NCBI GenBank assembly: GCA_017304945.1
Contig: JAFKLG010000085.1
Location: 1 to 54,731, forward strand
Origin: Rhodospirillales bacterium
Lineage (GTDB): Bacteria > Pseudomonadota > Alphaproteobacteria > Acetobacterales > Acetobacteraceae
Direction: 5' to 3'
Length of the DNA: 54,731 nucleotides
In this document: positions 18,253-29,059 of the stretch, one piece after another
How positions within the stretch are numbered: the first letter of the stretch is position 1
How the letters are laid out: every line of letters starts with the position of its first letter
The notes under the pieces: model-generated
The model's database searches: none
Told to the model about the DNA's origin: nothing
The model's input: only the letters and a program-made list of their open reading frames with translations
Position numbers and translations under genes: made by a program

Positions 18253-19515
18253 TTACTTATCTCGCTCGACCGGCCCCGCCAGCACGCGGTGGCGCATGTG
18301 GCGGAGCGCGAGATAGCTGCCGGCGACGACGAGCGGAGTCAGCACCGCCGCGATCACCTCGGCCGGGAAGTCGGGCATGGAATGGCCGACGCCGTCCAGC
18401 ACATGCCCGATCAGCCCGACCGCGTAGTAGCTGATCGCCACCACCGACAGGCCTTCGACCAGATGTTGCAAGCGGAGCTGCGCGAGGGTGCTGCGCTCGA
18501 GTGAGGCGAGGAGGTGCACGTTCTGCGTTTCGATGCGCGTCTCGATCCGCGTCCGCAGCAGGGCCGTGAACTGGCCGGCGCGTGTCGCGACCTGCCGCTC
18601 GCGCTGGCCGAACGCGGCGCAGGTTCGTACTGCCGGCAGCAGCCGCCGCTGCGTGAAGTCGATCAGCGAGGGGTAGCCCCGGATCGGCTCCGGCGCGAGG
18701 CCGTGCAGGCGCTCATCCACCAACTGCGCGTAGGCAGCGGTTGCGCTCATGCGGTAGTTCGCCGAACTGGCGATCCTCGCGATTTCGAGCGAGAGCGAGG
18801 AGAGATGCTCCATGAGCTGTTCGTCGCGGACCTCGGTGCCGACCAGCTCCTCCCCGATCCGCCGCAGGCGTGCCTCGGCCTCGTCGAGCAGCGGCCAGCA
18901 TGCCTGCGCAACCGGCAAGCCGAGCAGCGCGAGGTTGCGGTAGTTGCCGAGTTCCTGGAGGCGTTGGACGGTGCGGGTGAGATCGCTGCCGTCGAGGCCG
19001 TTCGCGGCGATCAGCAGGCGACCGTACCCGTCGGCGGCGATCCGGAAGTCGGACCAGATGCGGGCGCCGCCCGCGACATGGCAGGAGACGAGGTTGCCGG
19101 GCTCGAAGGCGAGTTCGTCCAGGAGCCGGTCTGCCTCCGCCTCGTCCACCACGATGATGATGCGGGTGGCGCGGATGACCGATCCCGGCAGGCCTTCGGC
19201 CCAGGCGATTGCCGCCGCAAGTGCACGACCGCCGGCGGCGGCGGCGAACAGGGTCGTGCTGCTCGCCTCGTTGTGGCGCTCCCAGGTGAAGGCGATCCCG
19301 CCCGGGAGGGTGCCGCCGACGTGGCGCCGCCCCACCTCGGGCGCGATGGTGCCGCCGTGCGGTGGGGACAGCACGGCCGCGAATTCCGCCTCCCGCGCCT
19401 TGGCCTCCACGAGGCGGAGGATCTGCACGATCCGCATGGGTGCATGCAGCACCGGCCAGCGGCGCAGGTGCATTTCGCCGACGATGTGATGCCGTAGCTC
19501 GTGCTCTCGCAGCAT
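18253..19515 (-). CDS. DUF3422 family membrane-anchored protein
   Basis: 420 aa, unknown function. The N-terminus ([26 protein letters not shown]) has the form typical of DUF3422 proteins: a leading LREH...E.H.R, then P.L.AP. The body is soluble and helical. Two hydrophobic segments close the protein: about residues 345-370 ([16 protein letters not shown]) and 380-402 ([18 protein letters not shown]), suggesting a large cytoplasmic domain anchored by its C-terminus. It lies between the divergent hupS and hupD transcription units, in the same direction as hupD, ending about 155 bases before it. Its own promoter must lie within 19516-19700. Position suggests a hydrogenase link, but the family also occurs outside hydrogenase clusters. 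Confidence 0.85.
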   Translation of the reverse strand: MLREHELRHHIVGEMHLRRWPVLHAPMRIVQILRLVEAKAREAEFAAVLSPPHGGTIAPEVGRRHVGGTLPGGIAFTWERHNEASSTTLFAAAAGGRALAAAIAWAEGLPGSVIRATRIIIVVDEAEADRLLDELAFEPGNLVSCHVAGGARIWSDFRIAADGYGRLLIAANGLDGSDLTRTVQRLQELGNYRNLALLGLPVAQACWPLLDEAEARLRRIGEELVGTEVRDEQLMEHLSSLSLEIARIASSANYRMSATAAYAQLVDERLHGLAPEPIRGYPSLIDFTQRRLLPAVRTCAAFGQRERQVATRAGQFTALLRTRIETRIETQNVHLLASLERSTLAQLRLQHLVEGLSVVAISYYAVGLIGHVLDGVGHSMPDFPAEVIAAVLTPLVVAGSYLALRHMRHRVLAGPVERDK

Positions 19516-19726
19516 CGATCCCCCGGTGCTGGTGGCGCGCCGCGGCGTCGGCGGGCCGTGTGGTGGCTGCCGTGCTGATCGTGCCGAAGCGGAGGCGAGA
19601 CGGGCGGGAAGCGAGGGCGGCGGGCTGCACCGAGGACGCAGGATAACGGGTGCGGAGGCTGCGGCAAAGCGTCGAGCACAAGTGGTCAGGCCGCAACCAC
19701 ATCGAAAACCCGCTTTCCAGTCATGT

Positions 19727-19757
19727 CCCGCCTTCGGCGGGTCTTGCGTGCCTCAAG
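19727..19757 (+). promoter_or_regulatory. Hairpin and CTTG-N7-CAAG palindrome upstream of the hupS promoter
   Basis: CCCGCC-TTC-GGCGGG forms a tight hairpin at 19727-19741, directly followed by CTTG (19743-19746) and CAAG (19754-19757). HupR of Rhodobacter is known to bind TTG-N5-CAA; the spacing here is N7, so this is only a candidate operator. It lies about 55-85 bases before the predicted hupS transcription start. Confidence 0.3.
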
Positions 19758-19785
19758 CACAGGAAATGACGCGATTTTACGTGGC

Positions 19786-19801
19786 TGGCACGCTTGTTGC
19801 T
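19786..19801 (+). promoter_or_regulatory. Sigma-54 (-24/-12) promoter of hupSLC
   Basis: TGGCACG-CTTG-TTGCT is an exact match to the sigma-54 consensus TGGCACG-N4-TTGCW, with GG at 19787-19788 and GC at 19799-19800. Predicted start near 19811, leaving an untranslated leader of about 225 bases before hupS. The rest of 19516-20036 contains no gene I can support. Confidence 0.85.
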
Positions 19802-20036
19802 CCTGCACTGGTCGTTGCTGAGACACGCCATAGTCGGGACGCCCGCGTTCGCGCGGCGGCACGATGCGGGACGGGTCTGGGCGGGAGCGGCGTGGGGCCG
19901 GGTCGGGCAGCACGCCAGCATGGGTGGCACGGACAGGACGAGGGTACGGGGCCAGCTTCGGCATGCATCCAGGATGCGTGGCTCCGGCGCTGGCACACAG
20001 GGGACGAGACCGCTGATCGGGGGGATCGCGTCGAGC

Positions 20037-21119
20037 ATGACAGTCGAGACATTCTACCAGGTGATGCGCCGCCAGGGCATCACGCGGCGGAGCTTCACCA
20101 AGTTCTGCAGCCTGACCGCCGCGGCGTTGGGGTTGAGCCCGGCGCATGCGCAGCAGATCGCCACCGCGATGGAGACCAAGCCGCGCCTCCCGGTGCTGTG
20201 GCTGCACGGGCTGGAATGCACCTGCTGTTCGGAGAGCTTCATCCGGTCCGCGCATCCGCTCGCGAAGGACGTCATCCTGTCGATGATCAGCCTCGACTAC
20301 GACGACACGATCATGGCGGCTGCCGGACACCAGGCCGAGTCGATCATCGACGAGACGATCGCGAAGTACAACGGGAACTACATCCTCGCCTGCGAGGGCA
20401 ACCCGCCGCTCAACCAGGAAGGCATGTCCTGCATCATCGGCGGCCGTCCGTATCTCGAGCAGCTCAGGAAGGCCGCCGCGAACTGCAAGGCGATCATCAG
20501 TTGGGGCAGCTGCGCCTCCTGGGGCTGCGTGCAGGCCGCCAGGCCCAACCCCACGCAGGCGACGCCGATCCACAAGGTGCCGGGCCTCGCTCCCAAGCCG
20601 ATCATCAAGGTCCCGGGCTGCCCGCCGATCGCCGAGGTGATGACGGCGGTGGTGGCCTACATCGTCACTTTCGAGCGGTTCCCCGAACTCGATGCGCAGG
20701 GCCGGCCGAAGATGTTCTATTCGCAGCGCATCCACGACAAATGCTACCGCCGGCCGCATTTCGATGCGGGCCAGTTCGTCGAGGCGTTCGACGACGAGGG
20801 CGCCCGCAGGGGCTATTGCCTCTACAAGGTCGGCTGCAAGGGCCCGACCACCTACAACGCCTGCTCGACGGTACGCTGGAACGGCGGCCTGTCCTTCCCG
20901 ATCCAGGCCGGGCACCCGTGCATCGGCTGCTCGGAAGACGGGTTCTGGGACAAGGGCGACTTCTACAACCGGCTGTCGCGGATCCACGGCTTCGGAATCG
21001 AGGCGACCGCCGACGAGATCGGCGGCACCGCGGCGCTCGCGGTCGGCGGCCTCGCCGCGGTCCATGCGGGGATCAGCGCGGTCAAGCGGGCGCGCGAGAA
21101 GACGGGAGCCGATCAATGA
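20037..21119 (+). CDS. hupS: Uptake hydrogenase small subunit HupS
   Basis: 360 aa. Electron-transfer subunit of the periplasm-facing, membrane-bound uptake hydrogenase. Twin-arginine leader RRSFTK at 17-22, ending near AHAQQ. The proximal cluster motif is LECTCCSES (Cys61, 63, 64) and a later segment reads [10 protein letters not shown]. The extra cysteines (CTCC instead of CTGC, and the second Cys in GSCASWGC) mark the [4Fe-3S] cluster of O2-tolerant group 1d enzymes. Further cluster cysteines are at [23 protein letters not shown] and HPCIGCSE. The C-terminus has a hydrophobic anchor ([18 protein letters not shown]). The ATG at 20037 places the Tat motif correctly; the frame is open upstream without homology. 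Overlaps hupL by ATGA. Confidence 0.96.
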   Translation: MTVETFYQVMRRQGITRRSFTKFCSLTAAALGLSPAHAQQIATAMETKPRLPVLWLHGLECTCCSESFIRSAHPLAKDVILSMISLDYDDTIMAAAGHQAESIIDETIAKYNGNYILACEGNPPLNQEGMSCIIGGRPYLEQLRKAAANCKAIISWGSCASWGCVQAARPNPTQATPIHKVPGLAPKPIIKVPGCPPIAEVMTAVVAYIVTFERFPELDAQGRPKMFYSQRIHDKCYRRPHFDAGQFVEAFDDEGARRGYCLYKVGCKGPTTYNACSTVRWNGGLSFPIQAGHPCIGCSEDGFWDKGDFYNRLSRIHGFGIEATADEIGGTAALAVGGLAAVHAGISAVKRAREKTGADQ

Positions 21120-22915
21120 CCGCGGTCGTCACGCCGAACGGCTTCTCGCTCGACACCAGCGGCAAGCGGGTGGTCGTCGATCCGGTGACGCGGATCGAAG
21201 GCCACATGCGATGCGAGGTGAACCTCGACGCCGACAACGTGATCCGCAATGCCGTCTCGACCGGGACGATGTGGCGCGGGCTGGAAGTGATCCTGAAAGG
21301 GCGCGACCCGCGCGACGCCTGGGCCTTCGTGCAGCGCATCTGCGGCGTCTGCACCGGAACGCATGCGCTGACCTCGGTGCGCGCCGTCGAGGACGCGCTG
21401 GGCATCGCGATCCCGGAGAACGCCAACTCCATCCGCAACATCATGCAGCTCTCGCTGCAGGTGCACGATCACCTGGTGCACTTCTATCACCTGCACGCGC
21501 TCGACTGGGTGAACCCGATCACGGCGCTTGCCGCCGATCCCAAGGCGACGTCGGAACTGCAGCAGACCGTGTCGCCGCATCATCCCAATTCGTCGCCGGG
21601 CTATTTCCGCGACATCCAGTCGCGGCTGCGGAAGTTCGTCGAGTCCGGGCAACTGGGGCCGTTCAAGAACGGCTACTGGACCAATCCGGCCTACGTGCTG
21701 CCCCCGGAAGCCAACCTGATGGCGGTCACGCACTACCTGGAAGCGCTCGACTTCCAGCGGGAGATCATGACCGTCCGCACCATCTTCGGCGGCAAGGACA
21801 CGCATCCCAACTGGCTGGTGGGCGGCGTGCCCTGCGCGATCAACATGGACGGGCCGATGGCGGCCGGCGCGCCCATCAACATGGAGCGGCTCGACTACGT
21901 CTCCAGCATCGTCGACCGGACGATCACCTTCGTCAACGACGTCTACATTCCGGACATCATCGCGATCGGCGGGTTCTACAAGGGCTGGCTGTATGGCGGC
22001 GGGCTGTCCGGCAAGTCGGTGCTTGCCTATGGCTGCATCCCGGACAAGGCCAACGACTACAGCCCGGCCAACCTGATGATGCCGTCCGGCGCCATCGTCG
22101 ACGGCAAGCTGCAGGAGGTGTTCCCGGTGGACCTGCGCGATCCGGGGCAGGTGCAGGAATTCGTCCCGCATAGCTGGTACAAGTATCCCGACGAGACCAA
22201 GGGCCTGCATCCCTGGGACGGCATCACGGAACCCAACTACGTGCTGGGCGCCGGCGCCAAGGGCACCAGCACCGCGATCGAGCAGATCGACGAGAACGCG
22301 AAATACAGTTGGATCAAGGCGCCGCGCTGGCGTGGCCACGCCATGGAGGTGGGACCGCTCGCGCGCTACGTGGTCGGCTACGCCAAGGGCGATCCGCACA
22401 TCAAGGAGCAGGTCGACCGCACGCTCGCCACCCTCGGCGTGCCGCTGGAGGCGCTGTTCTCAACCCTGGGCCGCACCGCCGCCCGCGCCCTCGAGGCGCA
22501 ATGGGCGGCCGAGAAGCAGCGCTACTTCCTCGACAAGCTGATCGCGAACATCAAGGCCGGCGACTCGGCGACGGCGAACACCGCCAAGTTCGATCCGAAG
22601 ACCTGGCCGAAGGAGGTGAAGGGCGTCGGCTTCTCGGAGGCGCCGCGCGGCGCCCTCGCGCACTGGATCCGCATCCGCGATACGCGGATCGAGAACTACC
22701 AGTGCGTCGTCCCCACCACCTGGAACGGCAGCCCGCGCGACAATCAGGGCAATATCGGTGCCTTCGAGGCGGCGCTGATGAACACCAAGGTCGCTCGCGC
22801 CGAGGAGCCGGTCGAGATCCTGCGCACGCTGCACAGTTTCGACCCGTGCCTCGCCTGTTCCACCCATGTGATCGGCCCGGACGGGCAGCAGATGGCCGAG
22901 GTAACCGTCCGATGA
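21116..22915 (+). CDS. hupL: Uptake hydrogenase large subunit HupL
   Basis: 599 aa; holds the Ni-Fe(CN)2CO site that oxidises H2. N-terminal RIEGHMR and [13 protein letters not shown]-terminal [12 protein letters not shown]. Processing by HupD would follow that His and remove a tail of about 15 residues ([15 protein letters not shown]). Full length for group 1. The open frame runs upstream through hupS in another register, but only the ATG overlapping the hupS stop makes sense. Confidence 0.97.
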   Translation: MTAVVTPNGFSLDTSGKRVVVDPVTRIEGHMRCEVNLDADNVIRNAVSTGTMWRGLEVILKGRDPRDAWAFVQRICGVCTGTHALTSVRAVEDALGIAIPENANSIRNIMQLSLQVHDHLVHFYHLHALDWVNPITALAADPKATSELQQTVSPHHPNSSPGYFRDIQSRLRKFVESGQLGPFKNGYWTNPAYVLPPEANLMAVTHYLEALDFQREIMTVRTIFGGKDTHPNWLVGGVPCAINMDGPMAAGAPINMERLDYVSSIVDRTITFVNDVYIPDIIAIGGFYKGWLYGGGLSGKSVLAYGCIPDKANDYSPANLMMPSGAIVDGKLQEVFPVDLRDPGQVQEFVPHSWYKYPDETKGLHPWDGITEPNYVLGAGAKGTSTAIEQIDENAKYSWIKAPRWRGHAMEVGPLARYVVGYAKGDPHIKEQVDRTLATLGVPLEALFSTLGRTAARALEAQWAAEKQRYFLDKLIANIKAGDSATANTAKFDPKTWPKEVKGVGFSEAPRGALAHWIRIRDTRIENYQCVVPTTWNGSPRDNQGNIGAFEAALMNTKVARAEEPVEILRTLHSFDPCLACSTHVIGPDGQQMAEVTVR

Positions 22916-22990
22916 CAACCGCACCTGCGCGCGACCTCCGCCGCCTTGCCGCTTGCGTGAGCCGTCACTGACATCCGGGAGGAACGAGCC

Positions 22991-23704
22991 ATGGCGATGC
23001 ACGCGCCACAGCAAGAGATGCAGAGCGCGGTCTACGTCTACGAAGCGCCGGTCAGGATCTGGCACTGGATCAACGCCCTGGCGATCGTGGTGCTGTGCGT
23101 CACGGGCTACTTCATCGGATCGCCACCGCCCTCGGTCGGCGGCGAGGCGTCGGACCACTATCTGTTCGGGACGATCCGCTTCGCGCACTTCGTCGCCGCC
23201 TACGCGCTGATCATCGGCTTCCTGTTCCGCATCTACTGGGCCTGGGCCGGCAACGACCATGCGCGGGAGATCTTTTTGCCCCCGCTGGCACGCGGCAGTT
23301 TCTGGCGCGAGATCCTGCACGAGATCCGCTGGTACGCGATGATCGAGAAGGCCCCCAAACGCTACGCGGGCCACAATCCGCTGGCGATCATCTCCATGCA
23401 CATCCTGTTCGTCTGGCTCGCGGTCTTCATGATCGTCACCGGCCTCGCGTTGTATGGCGAGGGAACGGGGCCCGGAAGCTGGCAGCACCGCTTCTTCAGC
23501 GACTGGGTGATCCCGCTGTTCGGGCAGAGCCAGACCGTCCACACCTGGCACCATCTCGGGCTGTGGGTGATCGTCTGCTTCGTCATCGTCCACATCTACG
23601 CGGCGGTGCGGGAGGACATCATGTCCGGCCAGTCGATCATCTCGTCGATGTTTTCCGGCTGGCGGACCTTCCGCGTGGTAAAGGGCGAGCGGGCGGAACC
23701 GTAG
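22991..23704 (+). CDS. hupC: Hydrogenase b-type cytochrome subunit HupC
   Basis: 237 aa, four membrane helices. Anchors HupSL and passes electrons to quinone through two b hemes. Candidate heme histidines: RIWHWIN (helix I), RFAHFVAAY (helix II), and HTWHHLGLW plus FVIVHIYAA near helix IV. Strong ribosome site GGGAGGA before the ATG. Third gene of hupSLC after a 75-base gap with no feature. Confidence 0.95.
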   Translation: MAMHAPQQEMQSAVYVYEAPVRIWHWINALAIVVLCVTGYFIGSPPPSVGGEASDHYLFGTIRFAHFVAAYALIIGFLFRIYWAWAGNDHAREIFLPPLARGSFWREILHEIRWYAMIEKAPKRYAGHNPLAIISMHILFVWLAVFMIVTGLALYGEGTGPGSWQHRFFSDWVIPLFGQSQTVHTWHHLGLWVIVCFVIVHIYAAVREDIMSGQSIISSMFSGWRTFRVVKGERAEP

Positions 23705-23730
23705 GCGCGCCGCTCGCGCGGTGGGGCGGT

Positions 23731-23754
23731 GTCGCCCGCGGCGCGATGGGCGAC
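23731..23754. terminator. Possible terminator hairpin after hupC
   Basis: GTCGCCC (23731-23737) and GGGCGAC (23748-23754) form a perfect 7-bp stem with a 10-base loop, in the 148-base gap between the convergent hupC and the group 3b protease gene. There is no T-tract, so it is a weak candidate; it could serve both strands. Confidence 0.3.
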
Positions 23755-23852
23755 CGGCGCGGCGGTTGCCGACCTGGCGACCAGACGACCCGCCGGTCCG
23801 TTGGGTGACCGACCGGGTCGCCCTCCAGATGACGGGGCGCGGTGATCTCCGG

Positions 23853-24296
23853 TCAGCCGGCCGCGATCGTCTCCGCCACGCGCAACGCCGCCTCCGCGAC
23901 CGAGCCGGACAGGCCGGAGCCCGGCTCGAACGACGCCGCCTCGATCGCATACACCCGGCAGCGCGGCGGCAGGCATCCGAGCGCGCGAGCCAGGCCGATC
24001 GCCTCCGCCACGCCGAAGCCGTGCGAGGAGGCGCCCCCGAGTGCGGGCAGGGGCGCGTCCGCAGCGCAATCGATCACCTGCACGGTGCCCGGCGACGCGC
24101 CCGACACGGCCGCATCCACCAGGACCACGTCCGCCTCTCCGTTCATGGCGTCCAGCAACTCGGCCGCCGCGCCGCGCATCGCCACCACGCGCAGCCCCGG
24201 CACGGCCATGCCGCGCAGTTGCGCGGCGACGGACCAGCCGACCCCGTCATCCCCGCGGTCGGGATTGCCGCAGCACAGGACCAGCCGCTCAGCCAC
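23853..24296 (-). CDS. [NiFe]-hydrogenase maturation protease (for the group 3b enzyme)
   Basis: 147 aa from a GTG overlapping the large-subunit gene. Short HyaD/HycI/FrhD-type endopeptidase with [13 protein letters not shown] at the start, VLVDAAVSG in the middle and [14 protein letters not shown] with the conserved His. Expected to trim the tail of the neighbouring large subunit. It is distinct from HupD, as expected because these proteases are specific for one hydrogenase. Last gene of the hyd operon. Confidence 0.88.
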   Translation of the reverse strand: MAERLVLCCGNPDRGDDGVGWSVAAQLRGMAVPGLRVVAMRGAAAELLDAMNGEADVVLVDAAVSGASPGTVQVIDCAADAPLPALGGASSHGFGVAEAIGLARALGCLPPRCRVYAIEAASFEPGSGLSGSVAEAALRVAETIAAG

Positions 24297-25593
24297 GCTC
24301 GATCTCGAGCCGCAGGAAATGCGTCGCGCACGAAATGCACGGATCGTGGTTGCGCACCGCCTGCTCGGCGCGGTGGCGCAGCGCGGCATCCGGCAGCGTG
24401 AGCCAGTCCGGGACGAAGGCGCGCAGGTCGTCCTCGATCGAGGGCTGGTTCTGCGAGGTGGGCGGGACGATCTTCGCCGCCTCGATCGTGCCGTCCTCCG
24501 CCAGCCGATACCGGTGGTAGAGCAGGCCGCGCGGCGCCTCGGTGCAGGCGTAGCCGGTGCCCGCCCGCGTCGGTGCGTCGACGAAGGGTGCATCCGGTTC
24601 CTGGTAGGCGTCGATCACCCGCAACGCCTCATCGCACGCATGCAGAACCTCGACCGCGCGCACCACGATGCTGCGGAACGGATTGGTGCAGGTCGCGCCC
24701 AGCCCGGCTTCCGCCGCGGCCTCGCGCGCCAGCGGGGAGAGCAGGGCGCTGTTCAGGCTGAACCGCGCGAGTGGCCCGGTGAGGTAGGCGCCATGGCCGA
24801 TCCGGTGCGCGTGCAGTGCGTTGGAGTGACGCACATGGGTCTCGGCGAAGTGCCGCTCGTACTCGCTTGCCGCGATGTCGAGGCCGCGGTTCGACAGCAC
24901 CCGGCCCTCGTTGAACGGATACTCCCCCGGGCCGCCGACCGCGACGAACTCGTAGTCGCGCGTCACGTCGGGAAAGTCGAAGCCGCCGACGAAGCGCACC
25001 GTCTTCCGCGCCAGATCGCGCGCGTGACTCAGCGTCGGGATCAGCGCGCCCAGCTCCCCCTTGCGTGGGGTGCGCCAGAACCCGCCGACCCGCACGTTGA
25101 CCGGATGGATCTCCCGCCCGCCGATGCAGCGGACGATCTCGTTGCCGGCCTTCTTCAGGGCGAGGCCGCGCTTCACCGCCTCGGGATGGTCCTTCGCCAT
25201 CTCGACGCCGCCCTCGTAGCCGAGGAAGTCGGGCGCGTGCAGCAGGTAGATGTGCAGCCCGTGGCTCTCGATCCATTCGCCGCAATAGAGCAGGCGGCGG
25301 AGCAGCCGGATCGGTTCCGGGACCACGATGCCGAGCGCGTCTTCCATCGCGTGGACGGCGGACATCTGGTAGGCGACCGGGCAGATGCCGCAGATCCGCG
25401 CCGTGATATCCGGCGCCTCGAGGTACGACCGGCCGCGCAGCAGCGCCTCGAAGAAGCGCGGCGGCTCGAAGATCGAGAACTCGCAGCGGCGGAGCTCGTC
25501 GCCGTCGATCACCAGGTGCAGCGCGCCCTCGCCCTCGACCCGGGCGAGCACGTCCACGTCGATCGTGCGGCGTCCCGTCATCCTACCCGCCAT
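24289..25593 (-). CDS. hydA: Group 3b [NiFe]-hydrogenase (sulfhydrogenase) alpha, large subunit
   Basis: 434 aa. Catalytic subunit of a soluble NAD(P)-linked hydrogenase. Metal-site motifs [13 protein letters not shown] and [12 protein letters not shown], followed by a short tail (FLRLEIERG) for the protease. Start chosen at ATG 25593, because AGGAGGG at 25602-25608 lies 8 bases upstream; an ATG at 25581 ([11 protein letters not shown]) lacks a well-placed ribosome site. Overlaps the delta-subunit gene by 11 bases. Group 3b enzymes couple H2 to NADP(H) and may reduce polysulfide; direction in vivo is unknown. Confidence 0.93.
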   Translation of the reverse strand: MAGRMTGRRTIDVDVLARVEGEGALHLVIDGDELRRCEFSIFEPPRFFEALLRGRSYLEAPDITARICGICPVAYQMSAVHAMEDALGIVVPEPIRLLRRLLYCGEWIESHGLHIYLLHAPDFLGYEGGVEMAKDHPEAVKRGLALKKAGNEIVRCIGGREIHPVNVRVGGFWRTPRKGELGALIPTLSHARDLARKTVRFVGGFDFPDVTRDYEFVAVGGPGEYPFNEGRVLSNRGLDIAASEYERHFAETHVRHSNALHAHRIGHGAYLTGPLARFSLNSALLSPLAREAAAEAGLGATCTNPFRSIVVRAVEVLHACDEALRVIDAYQEPDAPFVDAPTRAGTGYACTEAPRGLLYHRYRLAEDGTIEAAKIVPPTSQNQPSIEDDLRAFVPDWLTLPDAALRHRAEQAVRNHDPCISCATHFLRLEIERG

Positions 25594-26365
25594 GGCGGTC
25601 GCCCTCCTGCCGGAACGGCTCGCTGGCCGCGTTGAAGCTGCGGTAGAGGCGCTGCAGGTCGCGCGGCGTGAGCCCGCGCGCGGCGAGCCGCGGCGCGAGC
25701 GAGACCGGGTTCGGCGTCTCCTTCGGGCCGAAGCAGCCGAAGCAGCCGCGGCCATAGGCGGGACACAGCGCGCCACAGCCGGCCTGCGTGACCGGCCCGA
25801 GACAGGCGGCGGCCCCGGTTACCAGCACGCAGACGGCGCCGCGCTGCTTGCACTCCATGCACACGCCATGCGTCGGGACGTGGGCGGGGCGGCCATGCAG
25901 GAAGGCGGTCAGCACCTCGAGCAGCTGGCCCTTGTCCACCGGGCAGCCGCGCAGCTCGAAATCGACCGGCACGTGCGCGCTGATCGGGGTCGCCGTCTTC
26001 AGCGTGCTGATGTAGTCGGGGTGCGCATAGACCTGGCGGGTGAACTCCTCCACGTCATGGAAGTTGCGCAGCGCCTGGATGCCCCCGGCGGTGGCGCAGG
26101 CGCCGATCGTGATCAGCCGCCTGGACTGCCGCCGCACCTGGTGCAGCCGGTGCGCATCGTGCGCCGTGGTGATCGAGCCTTCCACCAGCGAGACGTCATA
26201 GGGCCCGCGCAGCACGGTCCGCGTCGCCTCGGGGAAGTAGGCGATGTCGATGTTGCCGGCGACCGCCAGCAGTTCGTCCTCGCAGTCGAGCAGCGAGAGC
26301 TGGCAGCCGTCGCAGGAGGCGAACTTCCAGACGGCGAGCTTGGGCTTGCGGGCGGCGCGCGGCAT
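25583..26365 (-). CDS. hydD: Group 3b hydrogenase delta, small subunit
   Basis: 260 aa, without a Tat leader. Proximal cluster cysteines in [20 protein letters not shown] and RGCPVDKGQ. The C-terminal part adds [11 protein letters not shown] and [15 protein letters not shown] for further Fe-S clusters. The motif is CDGC without the extra cysteines of HupS. Pairs with the alpha subunit downstream, with which it overlaps. Confidence 0.93.
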   Translation of the reverse strand: MPRAARKPKLAVWKFASCDGCQLSLLDCEDELLAVAGNIDIAYFPEATRTVLRGPYDVSLVEGSITTAHDAHRLHQVRRQSRRLITIGACATAGGIQALRNFHDVEEFTRQVYAHPDYISTLKTATPISAHVPVDFELRGCPVDKGQLLEVLTAFLHGRPAHVPTHGVCMECKQRGAVCVLVTGAAACLGPVTQAGCGALCPAYGRGCFGCFGPKETPNPVSLAPRLAARGLTPRDLQRLYRSFNAASEPFRQEGDRHGG

Positions 26366-26369
26366 CGGC

Positions 26370-27221
26370 TCAGAACTCCCGGACCGAGTAGAGCGCCTCG
26401 ATCTCGTCGAAGCGGTAGACCGGCCCGTCCTTGCACATGAAGGAGGGGCCGAATTGGCAATGGCCGCACAGGCCGATACCGCATTTCATGTTGCGTTCCA
26501 GCGTGACCCAGACGCGGTCGGGCGTGACGCCGCGCTCCCCCAGCGTGTTCACCGCCTGCCGGGTCAGCGCCTCGGAGCGGCAGACGAAGGCGACGGTCGC
26601 GGGCCCGTCGATGCGCGCGGCATGGATCGCGGCCGCGACGCCGCCGACGCGTCCGCGATAGCCGCTGGGCGCCGAGTGCACCGTCAGGTGGACGTTGGTG
26701 TCGAAGCGGGCCCGCCAGGCATGCAGGTCCTCCTCGAACATGATGTCGTGGATGCCGCGCGTGCCGTAGCAGATCACGACCTTGCCGAAATCCTGGCGGC
26801 GATGCAGCACCTCGAGGATCAGCGGGCGCAGCGGCGCGAGCCCGATCGTGCTGGTCACGAAGATCACGTCCGACCCGATGGCGGCATCGATCGGCCAGGG
26901 CCGGCCGAACGGCCCGCGAATGCCGACGATCGCGCCGGCACGCAGCCCTTGCATCGCCTCGGTCACCGGCCCCACGGCGCGGATCGTGTGCACCAGCGTC
27001 TCGGGCCTGCGGCAGTCCCCGCTGATCGAGACCGGGATCTCGCCCACGCCGAACTGGGTGACCATGTTGAACTGGCCCGGCCGGAAGTCGAACGGCGCCC
27101 CGTCCACCGCCGCGAGCCGCCAGGTGAACACGCCGTCGATCTCCCGGATCACGCGGGTGATGCGGAAGGGGCGCGGAACCATCGGGTCCGCATGCCGCAC
27201 CGGGGCCGGCATCGCGTCCAT
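26370..27221 (-). CDS. hydG: Group 3b hydrogenase gamma subunit (FAD/NAD(P)-binding)
   Basis: 283 aa, ferredoxin-NADP reductase fold. The FAD domain carries FRPGQFNMV, the NAD(P) domain carries [13 protein letters not shown], and the C-terminal [2Fe-2S] motif is [17 protein letters not shown]. Transfers electrons between NAD(P)H and the beta subunit's Fe-S clusters. Four bases separate it from hydD and three from the preceding cyclic-nucleotide-binding gene. Confidence 0.92.
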   Translation of the reverse strand: MDAMPAPVRHADPMVPRPFRITRVIREIDGVFTWRLAAVDGAPFDFRPGQFNMVTQFGVGEIPVSISGDCRRPETLVHTIRAVGPVTEAMQGLRAGAIVGIRGPFGRPWPIDAAIGSDVIFVTSTIGLAPLRPLILEVLHRRQDFGKVVICYGTRGIHDIMFEEDLHAWRARFDTNVHLTVHSAPSGYRGRVGGVAAAIHAARIDGPATVAFVCRSEALTRQAVNTLGERGVTPDRVWVTLERNMKCGIGLCGHCQFGPSFMCKDGPVYRFDEIEALYSVREF

Positions 27222-27224
27222 GCG

Positions 27225-27719
27225 TCAGCCCTTCGGCCGCGCGCGGATCGGGCGGGGTTCCGTCGCGAGCTCCACGATGCGCATCCGGCTGGAGGCGAGG
27301 CGCTGGGCCATCACCGGCAGGAACCGCCGGTACAGCTCGTAGCCCAACGCGCGGTCCGCCTCCATCTTGCGGCGCAGGCAGGTGGCGTCGAGCTTGAGCA
27401 CGCGCACCTGGTCGTTGGCGCGCGCATCGTTGCTCCAGGTGTAGGGCGCGAGCATCCAGCTCCAGCCGAAGATCTCGCCATCCTCCAGCGTCTCGACCAC
27501 GATCGGCGCGCCTTGTGGGACGTGGATCTCGAGCGCGACCTGGCCGTGGCGGATCAGGAAGAACGCGTCGGCGGGTTCCCCCTCCCGGAACAGGTAGTCG
27601 CCTGGGTGATAGATCGCGTTGCTGCAGCAGCCGGCGATGGTGCGCAGCACGTCGGGATCCATGTCGGCTGCGAACGGGTGCGCGGCGAGCGTGTCTTCCA
27701 GCCCAACGATGTTCACCAT
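27225..27719 (-). CDS. Cyclic-nucleotide-binding domain protein, no DNA-binding domain
   Basis: 164 aa. A single Crp-type sensory domain: HPGDYLFREGEPADAFFLIR, GQVALEIHV and the ligand-pocket-like DGEIFGWSWML. It ends after the long helix without a helix-turn-helix, so it is not a Crp/FNR transcription factor. The canonical cAMP-contacting RxAS is replaced by WSWMLAPYTWSNDA, so the ligand, if any, is unclear. Set between the beta and gamma genes, it may act on the enzyme itself (allostery or docking). AAAGGA ribosome site precedes the ATG. Confidence 0.85.
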   Translation of the reverse strand: MVNIVGLEDTLAAHPFAADMDPDVLRTIAGCCSNAIYHPGDYLFREGEPADAFFLIRHGQVALEIHVPQGAPIVVETLEDGEIFGWSWMLAPYTWSNDARANDQVRVLKLDATCLRRKMEADRALGYELYRRFLPVMAQRLASSRMRIVELATEPRPIRARPKG

Positions 27720-27741
27720 GGTGAGGGTCCTTTCGGGGCGG

Positions 27742-28884
<1,143 letters not shown>

Positions 28885-29059
28885 CCTCGAAGCATCGGCG
28901 TTTGGCGCCGCTGCGCATTGATCCAGCGCAATTCGCCTGCTCCGATCCGCCGTATGGCGCAGCGCCGGCGGATCGGGCGGTTCGGCTCCCACATGCTGCA
29001 TCGACGCCTCCGCTCCGGATCCGGCACCCTCGCATCGCGGCACTGACGTTCCGTTAACG

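Noticed and set aside
19526..22915. 1129-codon plus-strand open frame spanning hupS and hupL
   Set aside because: Its first 530 codons are a shadow of hupS in another register; only the part from 21116 (HupL) has homology.
28918..28931. FNR-like TTGAT-CCAG-CGCAA before hydB
   Set aside because: One half-site deviates, and the spacing would place the transcript start on the hydB ATG; kept only as a weak possibility.
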